Shown: one piece after another, positions 1 to 10,960 of the stretch
Position numbering within the stretch: position 1 is the first letter of the stretch
Layout: each line of letters begins with the position of its first letter
Origin: Mytilus californianus
Taxonomy: Eukaryota > Mollusca > Bivalvia > Mytilida > Mytilidae
DNA: 64,000 bases
Reading direction: 5' to 3'
Assembly: GCF_021869535.1 (NCBI RefSeq)
Contig: NW_026262712.1
Coordinates: 114,139,640-114,203,639 of the forward strand
Made by a program: the position numbers and the translations under genes
The notes under the pieces: generated by a model
Seen by the model: the letters and a program-made list of their open reading frames with translations, nothing else
The model's database searches: none
Told to the model about the DNA's origin: nothing

Positions 1-235
1 AGTATCAATTAGTACACATACAACGGATTAAGTGTACAGATAACATGAAATGTCTGAGAAAAGTGTGGCCTTGTGTATTGCCAAAATGTAAGTACATAAT
101 ATCGACACTGAAGATGTAGGACCATAAGTTTTCATAATAAAAAGCAATACATATTTAGTTGTTTTAGATCAATGTCTTGATTTAACTTATATTCCTGATA
201 ATATCAAGGAGGATCTCAGCAGTGTTCACTCGGTG

Positions 236-500
236 TATTGATTGATTGATTGGTGGTTAACACAAGTTTCCACACTATTATGCTATTTCGTGGCGGTCAG
301 TTTTTATTGGTGGATGAAGCCGGAGTGCCCGGAGAGAACCACTGACTTTCGAAAGAAAAATGACAATCCTTGTCAATCAAGATTGGAGTCGAGAGCCCCT
401 GCCACGTGCAGGATACTAAGTCACAACCTTAGTGTTGACAGGCTAGTGATATAGTCCTTGAACAACTTAGACCACTCGGCCACCAAGGCCTCTTCCACTC
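236..500 (-). repeat. tRNA-derived SINE, near full length
   Basis: Read on the minus strand, the element starts near 500 with a tRNA-like head. TGGCCGAGTGG (about 470-481) is a perfect A box of the Leu/Ser tRNA type. It is followed by a diverged B-box region near 405-425, and the element ends in a (CAAT)n tail at about 236-252. A second copy at 45238-45500 has a better B box (GTTTGAATCC on the minus strand), and a head-only piece is at 32437-32490. The spacing suggests descent from a tRNA with a long variable arm. The tail (…ACCACCAATCAATCAAT) is shared with other repeats in the window. It is not a functional tRNA gene because the acceptor stem is not preserved. Confidence 0.7.
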
Positions 501-965
501 GGTGTAAGATTTCTCCACAGTTGCGAAGAGGGTATATATATCATCAATGGCAGCTGACGATAGTAAGCTGGCAATTGATTGTAAATAGTAAACACATGTA
601 GTTTCTAATATAATTATGTATAAGTTTAACACAGTGAATATTTGAAATGAAAAGAAAAAGAAATTGGGAAAAAAGGAGGAGGGCAAAACAAATGATCATG
701 TCCATGTGGTAATTCAATTACTCACTATCTTTCCACAAAACAGAAAATCCCTTTTAGTCACCAAAAAGTGGATGTTTTAAAACTGATAAATGTGTAAATT
801 TGTACATGCATATACTAATAACTAATATTTTAGCAACATGCAAATAAATAGATTATAAAGAGATAATTGCAAACATTTCTATGTTACCTTGGCAAAAATA
901 AAATTATGCTACACATAACATGGTGCAAAAAAAAAAAACAAAGGAGAAGGCATGATAATTGAATT

Positions 966-1492
966 TGATAAACTGTTGACACAGAGATATTTCTCACCTG
1001 TCGGCATAAAATTTAGAAAAAGACAATCTGACGGACAGCAACATTGCTAATTGATTCAACGTCGCTGGACCAACTAGTGAACAGAGCCTCGAAATGGTTG
1101 ACAAACTGAGAAATACAGACAGCAATGTAACTTTATAGAAAATATCAATGATCTATCACAAGTAGTTCCTATCAAACTAACTTTAGCAGAAAACTTAACA
1201 TTGAAAAATGCTTATTAATTGAAAGTCACTGAACAATGACTTAGGGGGCAGGGCCTCAAAATAGTCGTCAAACTGATAAGTACTGATAGCAATGCATCTT
1301 CATATAAAATATCATTGATCGATCACAAGTAGTTCCTATCCATCTAACTTAAGCAGTAAACTTAACATTTAAAATTGCTAATTAATTCAAAGCAACTTAA
1401 GCAAAAATCTTAACAATTGTTGACACCGTCGCAGGAAAAGCAATCCCTATGTCTCGCTGGGTGAGAAAAAAAATTAAAACAGTATCATAAAT
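966..1492 (+). mobile_element. Short tandem-core element, private to copy A
   Basis: This stretch is absent from the matching place in copy B (34230-34250), which gives an empty site. It opens with ATAAACTGTTGACACAGAGA, nearly the same as the start of the elements at 28430 and 34955. It ends with TATGTCTCGCTGGGTGAGAA. Inside are about two and a half diverged units of roughly 170 bp, marked by 'ATCACAAGTAGTTCCTATC' at 1156 and 1324. It has no coding capacity. Confidence 0.6.
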
Positions 1493-1615
1493 CTACCAAA
1501 TAACATCCTTCAGTTATTAATAAGACATTAGACTGTCAGACGCCAGTATTCTATTTCTGAATTTTGTCTTGCATATAATAATTGCATTAGGTCTTCAAAC
1601 TTAAAAGTGCAAAAC

Positions 1616-3118
1616 AAGAGTGCACATGCTGAAATGTCTAGTCTGCTTTATCGACCATTTATTTTTATGTTGAAAGTCTTAAAGATACAGGTTTAACTTC
1701 AAGTATCACATAAACATAACATTTTTATATATCCATGACAATGAGGTCAAGGTCAGATAAATCATGTCAAACAGACATGTATGTGTAACTATCAATTATT
1801 CCATACACCAAATACAGTTGACCTATTGCTTATGGTATTTGCAAAAACAGACAAAAATACAAAAACTTAACATTGACCAAAGAACCATGAAAATGAGGTT
1901 AAAGGTCGAATGATACCTGACAGGCAGACATGTACACCTTACAATAATTTCATACACCAAACATAGTTGACCTACTGCTTATAGTATCTAAAAAAACAGA
2001 CCAAACCACAAAAAACTAAACATTCACCGATAAACCATGAAAATGAGGTCAAGGTCAGATGATACATGCCAGATAGACACGAACACCTTACAATTATTCG
2101 ATACACCAATTATAGCATTATATAGTACTAGAATAAGAGAACACAACACGGAAACTTAACATTGACCAATGGACCATGAACATGAGGTCATTGTCAGATG
2201 CAACCTGCCAGACTGACATGTATCGCTTACAATCATTACAAACACCACACATAGTTGATTTACTGCTTATAGTATCTGAGAAACAGACCTAATCATGTAA
2301 CTTCAACCTTGCTCATTGATCCATGAAATGAGTCGGAGGTCAGGTGAACTCTGTCTGACGGAGATGTAGACGTTGCAAGGAACCCATAAACCAAATATGA
2401 TTATTCTATTACTCATAATAAGTGAGAAATTCACATGACAAATTAAACTATAATTTGTATGCCCCTGAAGTAACGGAGGGAGCATTAAGGTTTACCCTTG
2501 TCCGTCTGTACGTCCGTTCGTCCGTCCGTAAGTCCCAACATTGGTTTCCGTTCTATAACTTTAGTTTCCCTTGACCAAATGTTATGAAACTTATACACAA
2601 AGCTTATTACTACAATACACAGATCAAGTTCTAATTTGGGTGGCGTCACTTTTACTGTTCCTGATTTTTGACCTTTATAAATGGAAACATTGCTGAATTT
2701 TTCGTTTCCGTTCTCTAACTTTAGTTTGCCTCAATCAAATGTTATGAAAACCTATACACAATGCTTATTACTACAAAACACAGATCAAGTTCGAATTTAG
2801 GTTGCTTCACTTTTACAGTTCTCTAGTTATGTCCCTTTATAACGATTTATGCAAGTGGGGGCATCATTTGTGTCCTACGGACACATTCTCCATTTATTTT
2901 TCTAGCAGTCCATGAAAATGAGGTCATTGGCAATGGCCATATGACAGAGGCAACATTCATAATATAAGGAATATAAGGTATCTGCATACAAGGTATGAAG
3001 CATCCAGGTATTCTACCTTCTGAAATATAAAACTGTATACAAATAGTTTATACCACCGCCAATGCCAGGTTCCTATGTCTCGCATATTTAGACTTTTGTC
3101 GCAAGCGAGACAAAAATA
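1616..3118 (+). mobile_element. Non-autonomous element with ~150-bp tandem units
   Basis: The element starts at GTGCACATGCTGAAATGTCT and ends with GTCGCAAGCGAGACAAAA, giving terminal inverted matches around TGTCTCGC…GCGAGACA. Its core holds about four diverged units of some 150 bp. Each unit contains 'ACCATGAAAATGAGGT', 'CATACACCAAATA' and 'GTTGACCTA'. The same element lies in copy B at 34415-36600, a left-end fragment is at 16086-16205, one unit is at 19935-20060, and a right-end piece is at 27842-27960. An unrelated element interrupts it at 2457-2893. No protein is encoded. It resembles the bivalve 'pearl'-type elements with tandem cores, which is an inference from architecture. Confidence 0.6.
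2457..2893 (+). mobile_element. Pearl-like element with CCGT microsatellite and two ~160-bp units
   Basis: A CCGT-type tetranucleotide tract (about 2498-2535) is followed by two tandem units about 160 bp apart (GTTTCCGTTCT at 2544 and 2704). The element ends in GGGGGCATCATTTGTGTCC. Copy B lacks it at the matching position, which holds a different element instead. The ends TATGCCCCTGAAG…GGGGGCATCA carry short inverted matches (TGCCCC/GGGGCA). It has no coding capacity. Confidence 0.6.
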
Positions 3119-5375
3119 AGGAGATACATCATCCTGTCATCTATCAATAAATTTAACATAAATTTGAAAGGCTTCAGTAATTTAACTGTTTTTTCAGTGG
3201 CCAAATAATGACTCTCATCATACCTCCTGCCTTTTATGCAAATTATATTGTTTGTTTTTTAAATTATTTTAAAGCCATTGAAGCCCGACTAAGGGTAAGA
3301 AGATCTTTATTCTGCCATTGTTCTAAAAGCTACATCTACCGCTGAGACTTCTTAAACTTTTCCGGGTCACATATACCTATATAAACTCATTTCTCTTACA
3401 TAAATGTAACATAAATTATTGTTTTTGTTTTTTTTTTAAAAATTGCATTGATTATTAAATTCATTGCTTATTGTTGATATTTAATTTGTATGTAGCTGCA
3501 CTCGCTCAACTGACTGATTTTAACAACACACATTTTGAAACTTAACAATGCTACTGGACAACTAATTAAAGTAACACACCTTTAAAGGGATGAATTCAAA
3601 AGTAATTAAAAACAATTTGACAACATTAGGTGGGTATACAATTGTTTCAGATTGCAGTAATAAAACAACAATATTGTATTGACTTGAAATAGAGAAGATA
3701 TAAGGATTCAGCACTAAACTAAAAAAAAATGTTTTTCACAGAGCCTTGGATTTCCCTTGTTACTCAGCCTTATCCTTTATATAGTGTTATCAAGCTAATG
3801 CACTGGTATTATCCATATCCTGCTTGCATCTGAAATGTATGAAAGTTAATGCAAAAGTATATAATTAATCAATTAATCAATTATTTAAAAACAACAAAAC
3901 ATTATGTCAGACAAAAAGTGCCTCTGTCTTGTTTTGTGGTATCCAGGTAAGCAAACATATAACAAATGGGAAAACTTGTTCCAAAATACATACAATGCCG
4001 AGTGTGTTTATTCTGATACAAATACAGCAACACAGCAGTGAAGAGGCTTAGTGTGTTTTCAAAATGGAAAATATAGAAATACAATACATATATAAGCTAA
4101 GCATTTATACTATATGGTGTTGTCAGATATAACATATAACAGGTGCAGATATACAGATATATAACAGATAAGCAGATGTACTATACATGAAGTGCTCATA
4201 TACAGATATATAAAAGCTAAGCTGATGGTACTGCTATATACAAATAAATAACAGATAGTAAAGAAGAAATATAAGGAACATGCATTGTCATTATCATCAA
4301 AATTTACATTATCTTTGTAAATATCTAATATGCTCTTAATGTATCTTGAGTTTAGAATGAAATATTATTTTAATATAAATTCATTTCCCCCTTCCTTTTT
4401 TTGTAAGCAAGAAACTCTTACAAAGCTGTAATGTATCATTTCAGATAGAATGAATCCCTTTGAAAATAGGAATTCGTCTTTTTGAGATTTTGAAAAATCT
4501 AAAAGTGCAGACATCTAAGAAATTACCCCCCTCCCCTCCCCCCAAACAACAACAACTACAACAAAAAAAAACCCATCAAGACACAACAAAAGATAGATAA
4601 TCAATATCAAGTGCATATATCAAGTAAGCGCTTCAGATGAACTAAAACTAAAGTTTTATCTTCATTTGATTGAGAAAAGGTAACTGAATATACAGTTTAT
4701 CGTCATTTGACTTTATCTTTATTTTTTGTGTTTTTTAGATTTTGTTGTTGCATTTTGGCCACTTCTTTATTTTATGCATTGAGAATATATATAATATAAT
4801 TTAATCAATTTTGAAGCATTGAGAAATTAAAAAAAATCAAAGTATTGATTCTATAGGTATAACTTCCTTCACAGAAAACTAGTAAATAAATATAAATAAG
4901 TACTATTTCATCGCCTGTCTTAGGAGACTCATAATCAGTGCAGTAGCTGTTTTTCATTGTGTATGTAAATTGTTGTACATTAAATTTCATTGACATATTA
5001 ATTTACAACTTGAACTGACCCATAGTTATTCAAGCGATATAGAAGGAAAGTTGTTTGCTTTTTGTCCAGTGGCAAGTATTTCATGCATGTTGAGGACGAA
5101 AAGAGATATAGACACTTGTTTATTAGTTAAACGAGTATGTTGACCTGTAAGTATCTTCTTTTTTGTTGTTGGGTTGTTGTCTCACAGATATATACCCAAA
5201 TTTCTTTTATACAGATTATAAAATGTATAAATTATCCTTTGTTTGAAATCGTTCAACATTAAGCAAAGAGTAAAATCCTGTAGAATATCCCTTGTTTGTG
5301 ACATTAACAAACATAATCGTGGAGATAACTTATACCACACAGAACATTTCAATATTAATATAATTGATATTGGGA

Positions 5376-7321
5376 TTTTCAAAAAATCGACAGAATTTAT
5401 CTTTGTTTCAAATAAATAAATACTTGGCATGAGTAAAGTTTTATCCTGTCCAGTACTACAGACAAAATTTCAAATAACATTTCATTGCATATAAGATAAT
5501 AACCATCACTTGAAGTAAACCAATCAAATTTTCAACAGTAGTCAACATTGTGTTATAATCTTTATGTACCTGTCCGAAAGTTGGAAGCCTGTTTTAGCAT
5601 AAGTCAGGCCGTTGGTTTTCTCGTTTGAATTGTTTCACATTTTGTCGGCTTACTATATGGTATGGGTTTTCTAATTGGTGAAGGTCGTATGATAACCTAT
5701 AGTTGCTTACATCATGTCTCCGGTGGATATGTTCCAATAGTTGTTACCATAATGCCATCCTCTCTTCGTCGATTGACATCACTGAATGAGTCTCATGACA
5801 GAATTTGTACTTTCCATGAGTGACATGACGGGTGCGACTAGTTCAGAAGGATCTGCTTATCTTTCCGGGGCATCTGGGATCACCTCAAGCTTTTAATGGG
5901 GTTTGTGTTGCTCAGTTTTTAGTGTTCTATGTAATTTTGATGACCTATTAGTCGGTTTTTGAGTTTTTGCAATTGTGTTGTCAGTTTCCTCTCCACTTTT
6001 GAATAACCTCTAAGTATCTTCCGCCTCTTTTTTTGCCTCATTGGTAATGATACCGCATCTTCTTGCATTTGATAAAATATAAAAAGACCGGTACAGGAAA
6101 TGCACTGTAAACAAGCAAAATACCTGACTACGGAAACATTGAATATTTAGCAATGCGTGTTGTTTCGAAAAGGCTAGTTAATTCAATTGTGAATACCAAC
6201 TGTGACAAAAACAGAATTCACTTTTACAAATTAATGAGTAGTCAGAAGTGAACTATTTGGATTATTACAATATAATTAATCTGTGTTATGTTACATTTAG
6301 ACCTTGCTTAGTGTGATATGAGTAGTCCGAGGTGGACTATCGGATTATTACAATAGAATTACTCTAGTGTTACGATACATTTAGACATTGTCTAATGGAA
6401 TATGAGTAGTCAGAAGTGGACTATCGGATTATTACAATAGAATTACTATAGGTTGCACTTAAGAACAACAGCTGATTCACAAACCTCGCCTATTCAATAT
6501 TCATAGATATTTTGTTTTGTTTACCTACTTGTTCCTAGGTATGATCTCCTTGTTTCATCTCATAGAGACATAACTTGGGAATTTTAGCAGTATAAAGGCG
6601 TTGGGTTGCGGTCCAAATGAATTCTCGGGAAGACTCAAAGTAAAAGGAGAGGTCCCTGTACTAGAATTTTAGTATAAGTTTAAACTCTTAAAAGTTCGAG
6701 GCATGTTGAAAATATGCCGCTCAACCCTATGTTTTGACATTTGCAAACAAAAGTAGTGCATGTGAACTTTCCATTCTGGGATATAATTTTTAACAAAACT
6801 TCATAGTAAGGAAAAGTGGCACAGTTTTTTGCCGTAAAAGGAGTTCCTATGGGAAATTGCATTGTTTATATTTACAGAAGTGCAACCTTTAGTGTTATAG
6901 TAGCTGTAGACCATGCCACATTATGTTTGTTTTAATACTAGAGGATTAACATAGTCCTTTTTGTTCCAATTAACCATCAATTGTTTAAATAAAATATGCT
7001 ATTAAGTGAACTTCTGATATACTTTATGAACTTCAGAAAAATAATCTTATGCTAAAGGGTATCACACCCTTCATATTTTATACCTTATGAAATATTGGCA
7101 AAATGAAAAAAAAGTTGCTCTGTCGTATTTTAAAGGCCAACAATTATAATAATGCCATGAAAATGTGTAGTAGTAGCCGTCATAGCATTCATTTATAAAT
7201 TAATGAAAGGAATGATCGCATTCGATTTATGTAAGGTCCGTTAAGACATCTGTTTCTTTTAACATATCCGACTGGATGTGTCTTGGTAACATAAAGAGTT
7301 ACGGGTATTAGGTACTAGAAT
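5376..7321. other. Intergenic region upstream of the GPCR gene
   Basis: 5562-5730 is a copy of the mussel-type repeat 'GTTTGAATTGTTTCACATTT…GGTATGGG…CTATAGTTGCTTACATC'. 6240-6450 holds a degenerate tandem duplication of about 60-70 bp units ('GAGTAGTC.GA.GTGGACTAT.GGATTATTACAATA', three times). A TAG stop in frame lies two codons before the GPCR start codon. No other gene is visible. Confidence 0.6.
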
Positions 7322-9052
7322 ATGTATTCAAATGGATTTATATTTTACATAGACAAATATTTACTTAATTTTTTGACCGCTGGCTCTGTTATTGCGTATG
7401 TCTCAATGCTATTCAACCTTTTCACTTTTTTAATATTGTGTCGGAAAAACTTGCGTTCACCTGCAACAATACTAATGCAGGGTTTAGCCGTAGCTGATTT
7501 TCTGACAGCGTTTTTTTCCTATGGACTTCAATTATTGTTCAATTCGCAATATGAATGTGTGTTCGTTAGCGTTGTTGATGGGATGAACCACTGTTATGAC
7601 AATTTTACTAAAACTTTACCATATCCATTCTGTTCTATGGCGCATCATCTGTCAATATCATCCTTCACATTCCACACAGTATCCTACATGATCACAACAT
7701 GTCTTGGGATACAGAAAGTCATAGCCATCAGGTTTCCAATTTGGACAAGAAATCAACTGACCAACAAAAAAGCTGTGTTTTGTTGTGTCGGATGCTTCCT
7801 TTTCTCCATTACTATCAGCTTTCCTAGACATTTTATCATTGCGTTCAAACAAATAAAATTGAGAATGGAAAGCAGGAATATGTGTATGCATTTTGAGAAT
7901 TTAGGAGCGCCCGTAGAATACTCATCTGTTTATTACTTGATGATTCAGGCCGTTCTAGTAACATGTTGTTGTCTTGTCATGCTGCTATGTACAGTGTTTA
8001 TCCTGTACAAATTACTCACTAACAAGTTCCGGGGTCGGATTACAGAACAAAGAAAGCAGGAAAGAAGATCAGTTATAATGGTAGTCATAGTTCTGTTTGT
8101 ATTTCTCGTGACAGAAGTTCCAAAAGTATGTTTGTACATATGGTGGTGTTACAATAACATATCTCGTGATCTATTTATTATACATAAACTTGAATGGTTA
8201 GACAAACGAATGCTTTATAACCTTTTGCTAAACTATGAATATGAAATGGCAGTTTTATTGAATGATATCACAGATATGTTTAGTGGTGATCCCTTATCTA
8301 CATTGCGCAAATTTCTCTATCTCATGGAAAGTATAAAACTATTTACAATCGTAGGATGTCTGTCCAACTTCATCATCTATATTATCATGTCAACCAAGAT
8401 GAGGAATGAAATCAGTTTGATTTTCACGACAAGGACTTATAATCGAACAGACAAAACAGGCACGACACAGACACAAATACCCCGACACAGCGGTACAAAT
8501 GAGATAGGAATGAATTTGATTAAAGAAACTGGACACCGCCATACAAATAAGACAGAAATGAATTTGATACAAGAAACTGTAAACCGCCGTACAAATGAGA
8601 TAGAAATGAATGTGATACAAGAAACTGGAAACCGCCGTACAAACGAGATAGAAATGAATTTGATACAAGAAACCGGGAACAGCCGTACAAATGAAATAGA
8701 AATAAATTTGATAAAAGAAACTGTAGACTGCCGTACAAATGAGATAGAAATCAATGTGATTCAAGAAACTGAAAACAGCCGTACAGATGACAAAGAAATG
8801 AATTTGATACAAGAAACTGGAAACCGCCATTCAAATAGAATAAATATCAATTCGATTCAGGAAACTGGAAACAGCCGCACAAATGAAATAGAAATGAACA
8901 TGTTTCAAGAAACTGGAAATAGCCCCACAAATTACATAGACATGAATTTGATTCAAGAAACTCGAAGCCACAGTACAAATGAAATAAATATGGAACAAGT
9001 ACATGGAACAGGGAACTGTCCTACATTTGAAAGAGAAATAATTCCCACATGA
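7322..9052 (+). CDS. Rhodopsin-family (peptide-type) GPCR with repeated C-terminal tail
   Basis: The 576-residue single-exon frame reads as a seven-transmembrane receptor at the cell surface, presumably G-protein coupled. TM1 is about residues 15-40; TM2 about 50-72 with LAVAD (Asp59); TM3 about 104-137, with Cys104 for the disulfide to loop 2 (Cys188). The DRY position is replaced by IQK (130-132) before VIAIRFP. TM4 is about 152-172, TM5 about 203-232, TM6 about 250-275 with FLVTEVP, and TM7 about 335-357 with SNFIIY in place of NPxxY. The TM6-TM7 loop is very long (about 60 residues). The third loop is basic (KFRGRITEQRKQERR). Residues 392-567 are eleven 16-residue repeats in the cytoplasmic tail. 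TEVP and the overall pattern recall FMRFamide/Srw-like invertebrate neuropeptide receptors; ligand unknown. The start is supported by an in-frame TAG two codons upstream. Expansions of intronless receptors of this kind are known in molluscs. Confidence 0.85.
   Translation: MYSNGFIFYIDKYLLNFLTAGSVIAYVSMLFNLFTFLILCRKNLRSPATILMQGLAVADFLTAFFSYGLQLLFNSQYECVFVSVVDGMNHCYDNFTKTLPYPFCSMAHHLSISSFTFHTVSYMITTCLGIQKVIAIRFPIWTRNQLTNKKAVFCCVGCFLFSITISFPRHFIIAFKQIKLRMESRNMCMHFENLGAPVEYSSVYYLMIQAVLVTCCCLVMLLCTVFILYKLLTNKFRGRITEQRKQERRSVIMVVIVLFVFLVTEVPKVCLYIWWCYNNISRDLFIIHKLEWLDKRMLYNLLLNYEYEMAVLLNDITDMFSGDPLSTLRKFLYLMESIKLFTIVGCLSNFIIYIIMSTKMRNEISLIFTTRTYNRTDKTGTTQTQIPRHSGTNEIGMNLIKETGHRHTNKTEMNLIQETVNRRTNEIEMNVIQETGNRRTNEIEMNLIQETGNSRTNEIEINLIKETVDCRTNEIEINVIQETENSRTDDKEMNLIQETGNRHSNRININSIQETGNSRTNEIEMNMFQETGNSPTNYIDMNLIQETRSHSTNEINMEQVHGTGNCPTFEREIIPT
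8495..9022 (+). repeat. 48-bp coding minisatellite in the GPCR tail (11 units)
   Basis: Eleven head-to-tail 48-bp units encode the 16-residue motif TNEIEMNLIQETGNRR with variation. The Thr-Asn start, a hydrophobic/acidic middle and the Gln-Glu-Thr segment stay the most constant, while the last two residues vary (RR, SR, RH, CR, SP). No unit carries a stop or frameshift. Because 48 is divisible by 3, the antisense frames also stay open; these are shadows. Units near the 3' end are the most diverged. Confidence 0.95.
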
Positions 9053-9386
9053 GATAAAAACTAGCTGTTATACTAAGGTCACTTTAATGACTCAAACAAT
9101 AAGAAGAAACTGACAGTTTTAAAAGAGATGCAGGTGCTTTCCATCAAGAACATTTTTTTTGTGATTACTCTTTTTTTGAAACTGTCGCTGGTGTTAGTCA
9201 TCTAAATACATCATTACATAGTAAAATGAATTTCAGTCAATCTTCACACTGTTGCAGATTAACCTTATAAGTTGAGATCATTGCAAAAAGATAAGGGCAT
9301 ATTCTTTGGGCAATTTCACGTAGACTGATATGGTGCATTACATGGAGCTGCAATAATACAATGTTCCTTATATAAATGTTTTGATT

Positions 9387-9435
9387 CGTGCATCACTAAT
9401 GAGTTTTTTGTCGACGAAACGTGCGTCTGACTTAT
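9387..9435 (+). ncRNA. Decayed hammerhead-ribozyme-like motif (retrozyme relic)
   Basis: CTAATGA (9396-9402) stands where the conserved CTGATGA core box belongs. A short stem II follows (GTT/GAC at 9403-9405 and 9413-9415, one G-U pair, loop TTTTGTC), then GAAA (9416-9419), then a short stem III ending in a GTC cleavage triplet (9425-9427). Stem I retains about three pairs (TCA/TGA). One core base is changed (G to A at 9398), so this copy should be inactive. The context matches a bivalve repeat I recall as '…CTGATGAGTC…GACGAAACGCGCGTC'. Small hammerhead-bearing retroelements are known in bivalves. It lies 340 bp downstream of the GPCR stop. Confidence 0.5.
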
Positions 9436-10584
9436 AAATTTTAAGCCTGGTATCTATAATGAGTTCAGTTTATTATTTTACACGTAATATCATGACAGTG
9501 TTATGTTAGGCTGAAAGCAAAGCCAAACGACTTAAAATTACAGCGTATATTATATTTTGGTTCACCCACGATTTTCACAGGTTTTTTTTCGAACATTTGT
9601 TTTCTGTGTAGTGTTTTGGGAATTGTTTATGTTTATTATTGTGTCCTTTTTATAAAGTAGAAGTACAGTTTCCTGGGTTTTTTTGTACAGCACTGTGCTA
9701 TCCATTCGGACTGAAATTACATTAAACATCTGTTTCACTTAAAATGATCACATAGAACAGAAATGATACACTTTTTATCTATTTGCGTAAGAATTACATG
9801 CTTCAAGATTGAAATATAAAAATTGACTTCCATCTCATTTACAATGACAAGGGGATATAATTCGAGGCTGAAATATTAAATGTCTCACTGTAGGCTTTAG
9901 TGCTCTTTAATGTTTCGTGTATTTGCATTTTGCATTCATGTTGGTTTTTTCTTTGATGGGACTAAGGGTCATAGGTAGGACAATTTGTCTCAAGTAGGAC
10001 GAAGGATCTTGGGTGGGACATAGGGTCTTTGGTACAGGTCGAAGTGTCTTAGGTAGAAAGAAGGGTCCTGGGTGAGACAAAGTGTATTTGGTAGGACGAG
10101 GATTCCTAGGTGGGACGAAGGGTATTGTTTGGTCAAAGGATCTTGGGAAGGAAAAAGCGTCTAGGGTAGGACGAAGAGTCTTGGTTGGGACGAAGGGCCT
10201 TCGGAAGGACGAATGGTATTAGGTTGGACGAAGATCTTGGGTGGGACAATGCTTATTGGCACACAAAAACGCCTACTTTAATCAGTATGATACATTTTTA
10301 TTTATGTCACTTGATTTGTGCTGTTGCTGATAGCTCTACAATCTGAAAGGTGACTTCTATCTAAACATTTAGTTTTCATTATTTGCATCATGTAAATGAT
10401 AAATTCTTGTGTATGTGTATGCCAGTGAGACAGCAACCCAATGAAAAAGAAAGATGGCATACAACATGTGAAACAGAAAATGCCATGAACGACATATTTT
10501 TTTTAGCATAGACAATGATTTGATCAGGATGATAGTTTGACGTGTAAACAAATGAATGATAGAATCTTCTTATGGATGTAAAAT
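9436..10584. other. Intergenic; contains a degenerate ~20-bp tandem array
   Basis: 9957-10250 holds about fifteen degenerate units of roughly 19-21 bp resembling GGTAGGACGAAGGGTCTTG. The units vary in length and sequence, so the array is old. Nothing else was recognised in the remainder. Confidence 0.7.
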
Positions 10585-10960
10585 TCTAAAATGGCATCAG
10601 CCTTGAATTTATATCAACTTGTGGGGTAAAACAAGAGGATGCTCTTAGCCTCACATGGTTAATCTCTACATAAACGACCGACACCATGCAAATACTCCGC
10701 CAACAATTATTTGTGTTGTTAAACTAGCATCATTGTTATATGCACATGACATTATTCTATTATCAAAAACCTCACTCAAAAGGTCTACAGAATGCGCTGA
10801 ATGAGATAAATAAATATTTCACTTTCATGGAAACTTGATGTTAATAAACAAAAATCAAAAATAATAATATTTAACTTTAATGGTAAAATCATACTGTACT
10901 TATTTTTAATAAGAAAATGAATATCTGGAGATAGCTAAGTCATAAGTCATACTGCTACCA
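10585..10960 (+). pseudogene. Non-LTR reverse-transcriptase fragment
   Basis: Pieces in shifting frames read like the RT palm region: a GVKQ-like segment at about 10620-10640, LYIND-like sequence near 10660-10675, and a YADD-like box changed to 'YAHD' near 10740-10755. A region resembling 'NxxKSKIIIFN' follows near 10845-10875. Frameshifts and substitutions occur throughout. Both ends of the element are missing. It differs in sequence from the RT at 12000-14217. Confidence 0.55.

Larger units (their letters stand above)
455..5375. repeat. Segmental duplication, copy A
   Basis: This block is collinear with 32440-39905. Matching landmarks include 'CACTCGGTGTAAGAT' (497 and 32488), 'TAGTAAACACATGT' (586 and 32577), 'GAAGATATAAG' (3692 and 37201), and 'AAATCGTTCAACATT' (5247 and 39704). 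The match breaks on the left inside a SINE and on the right near 5375. No open frame over about 60 codons lies in it, so it appears non-coding. Copy A carries private insertions at about 966-1492 and 2457-2893. It lacks five insertions or expansions seen in copy B. Divergence is moderate, with many substitutions and small indels, so the duplication is not recent. Confidence 0.85.

Noticed and set aside
236..500. Functional tRNA gene
   Set aside because: The A box is good but the B box is decayed, the acceptor stem is absent, and several dispersed copies share a SINE body and tail.
3902..4084. Short minus-strand frame with a partial counterpart at 37448-37645 in copy B
   Set aside because: The similar stretch (around QNKHT) is in a context of shifted flanks and simply reflects the segmental duplication; no coding conservation is visible.
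8390..8830. Antisense frames of 72-146 codons opposite the GPCR tail
   Set aside because: They arise because the 48-bp unit is a multiple of three and has no antisense stops; no domain or start context supports them.
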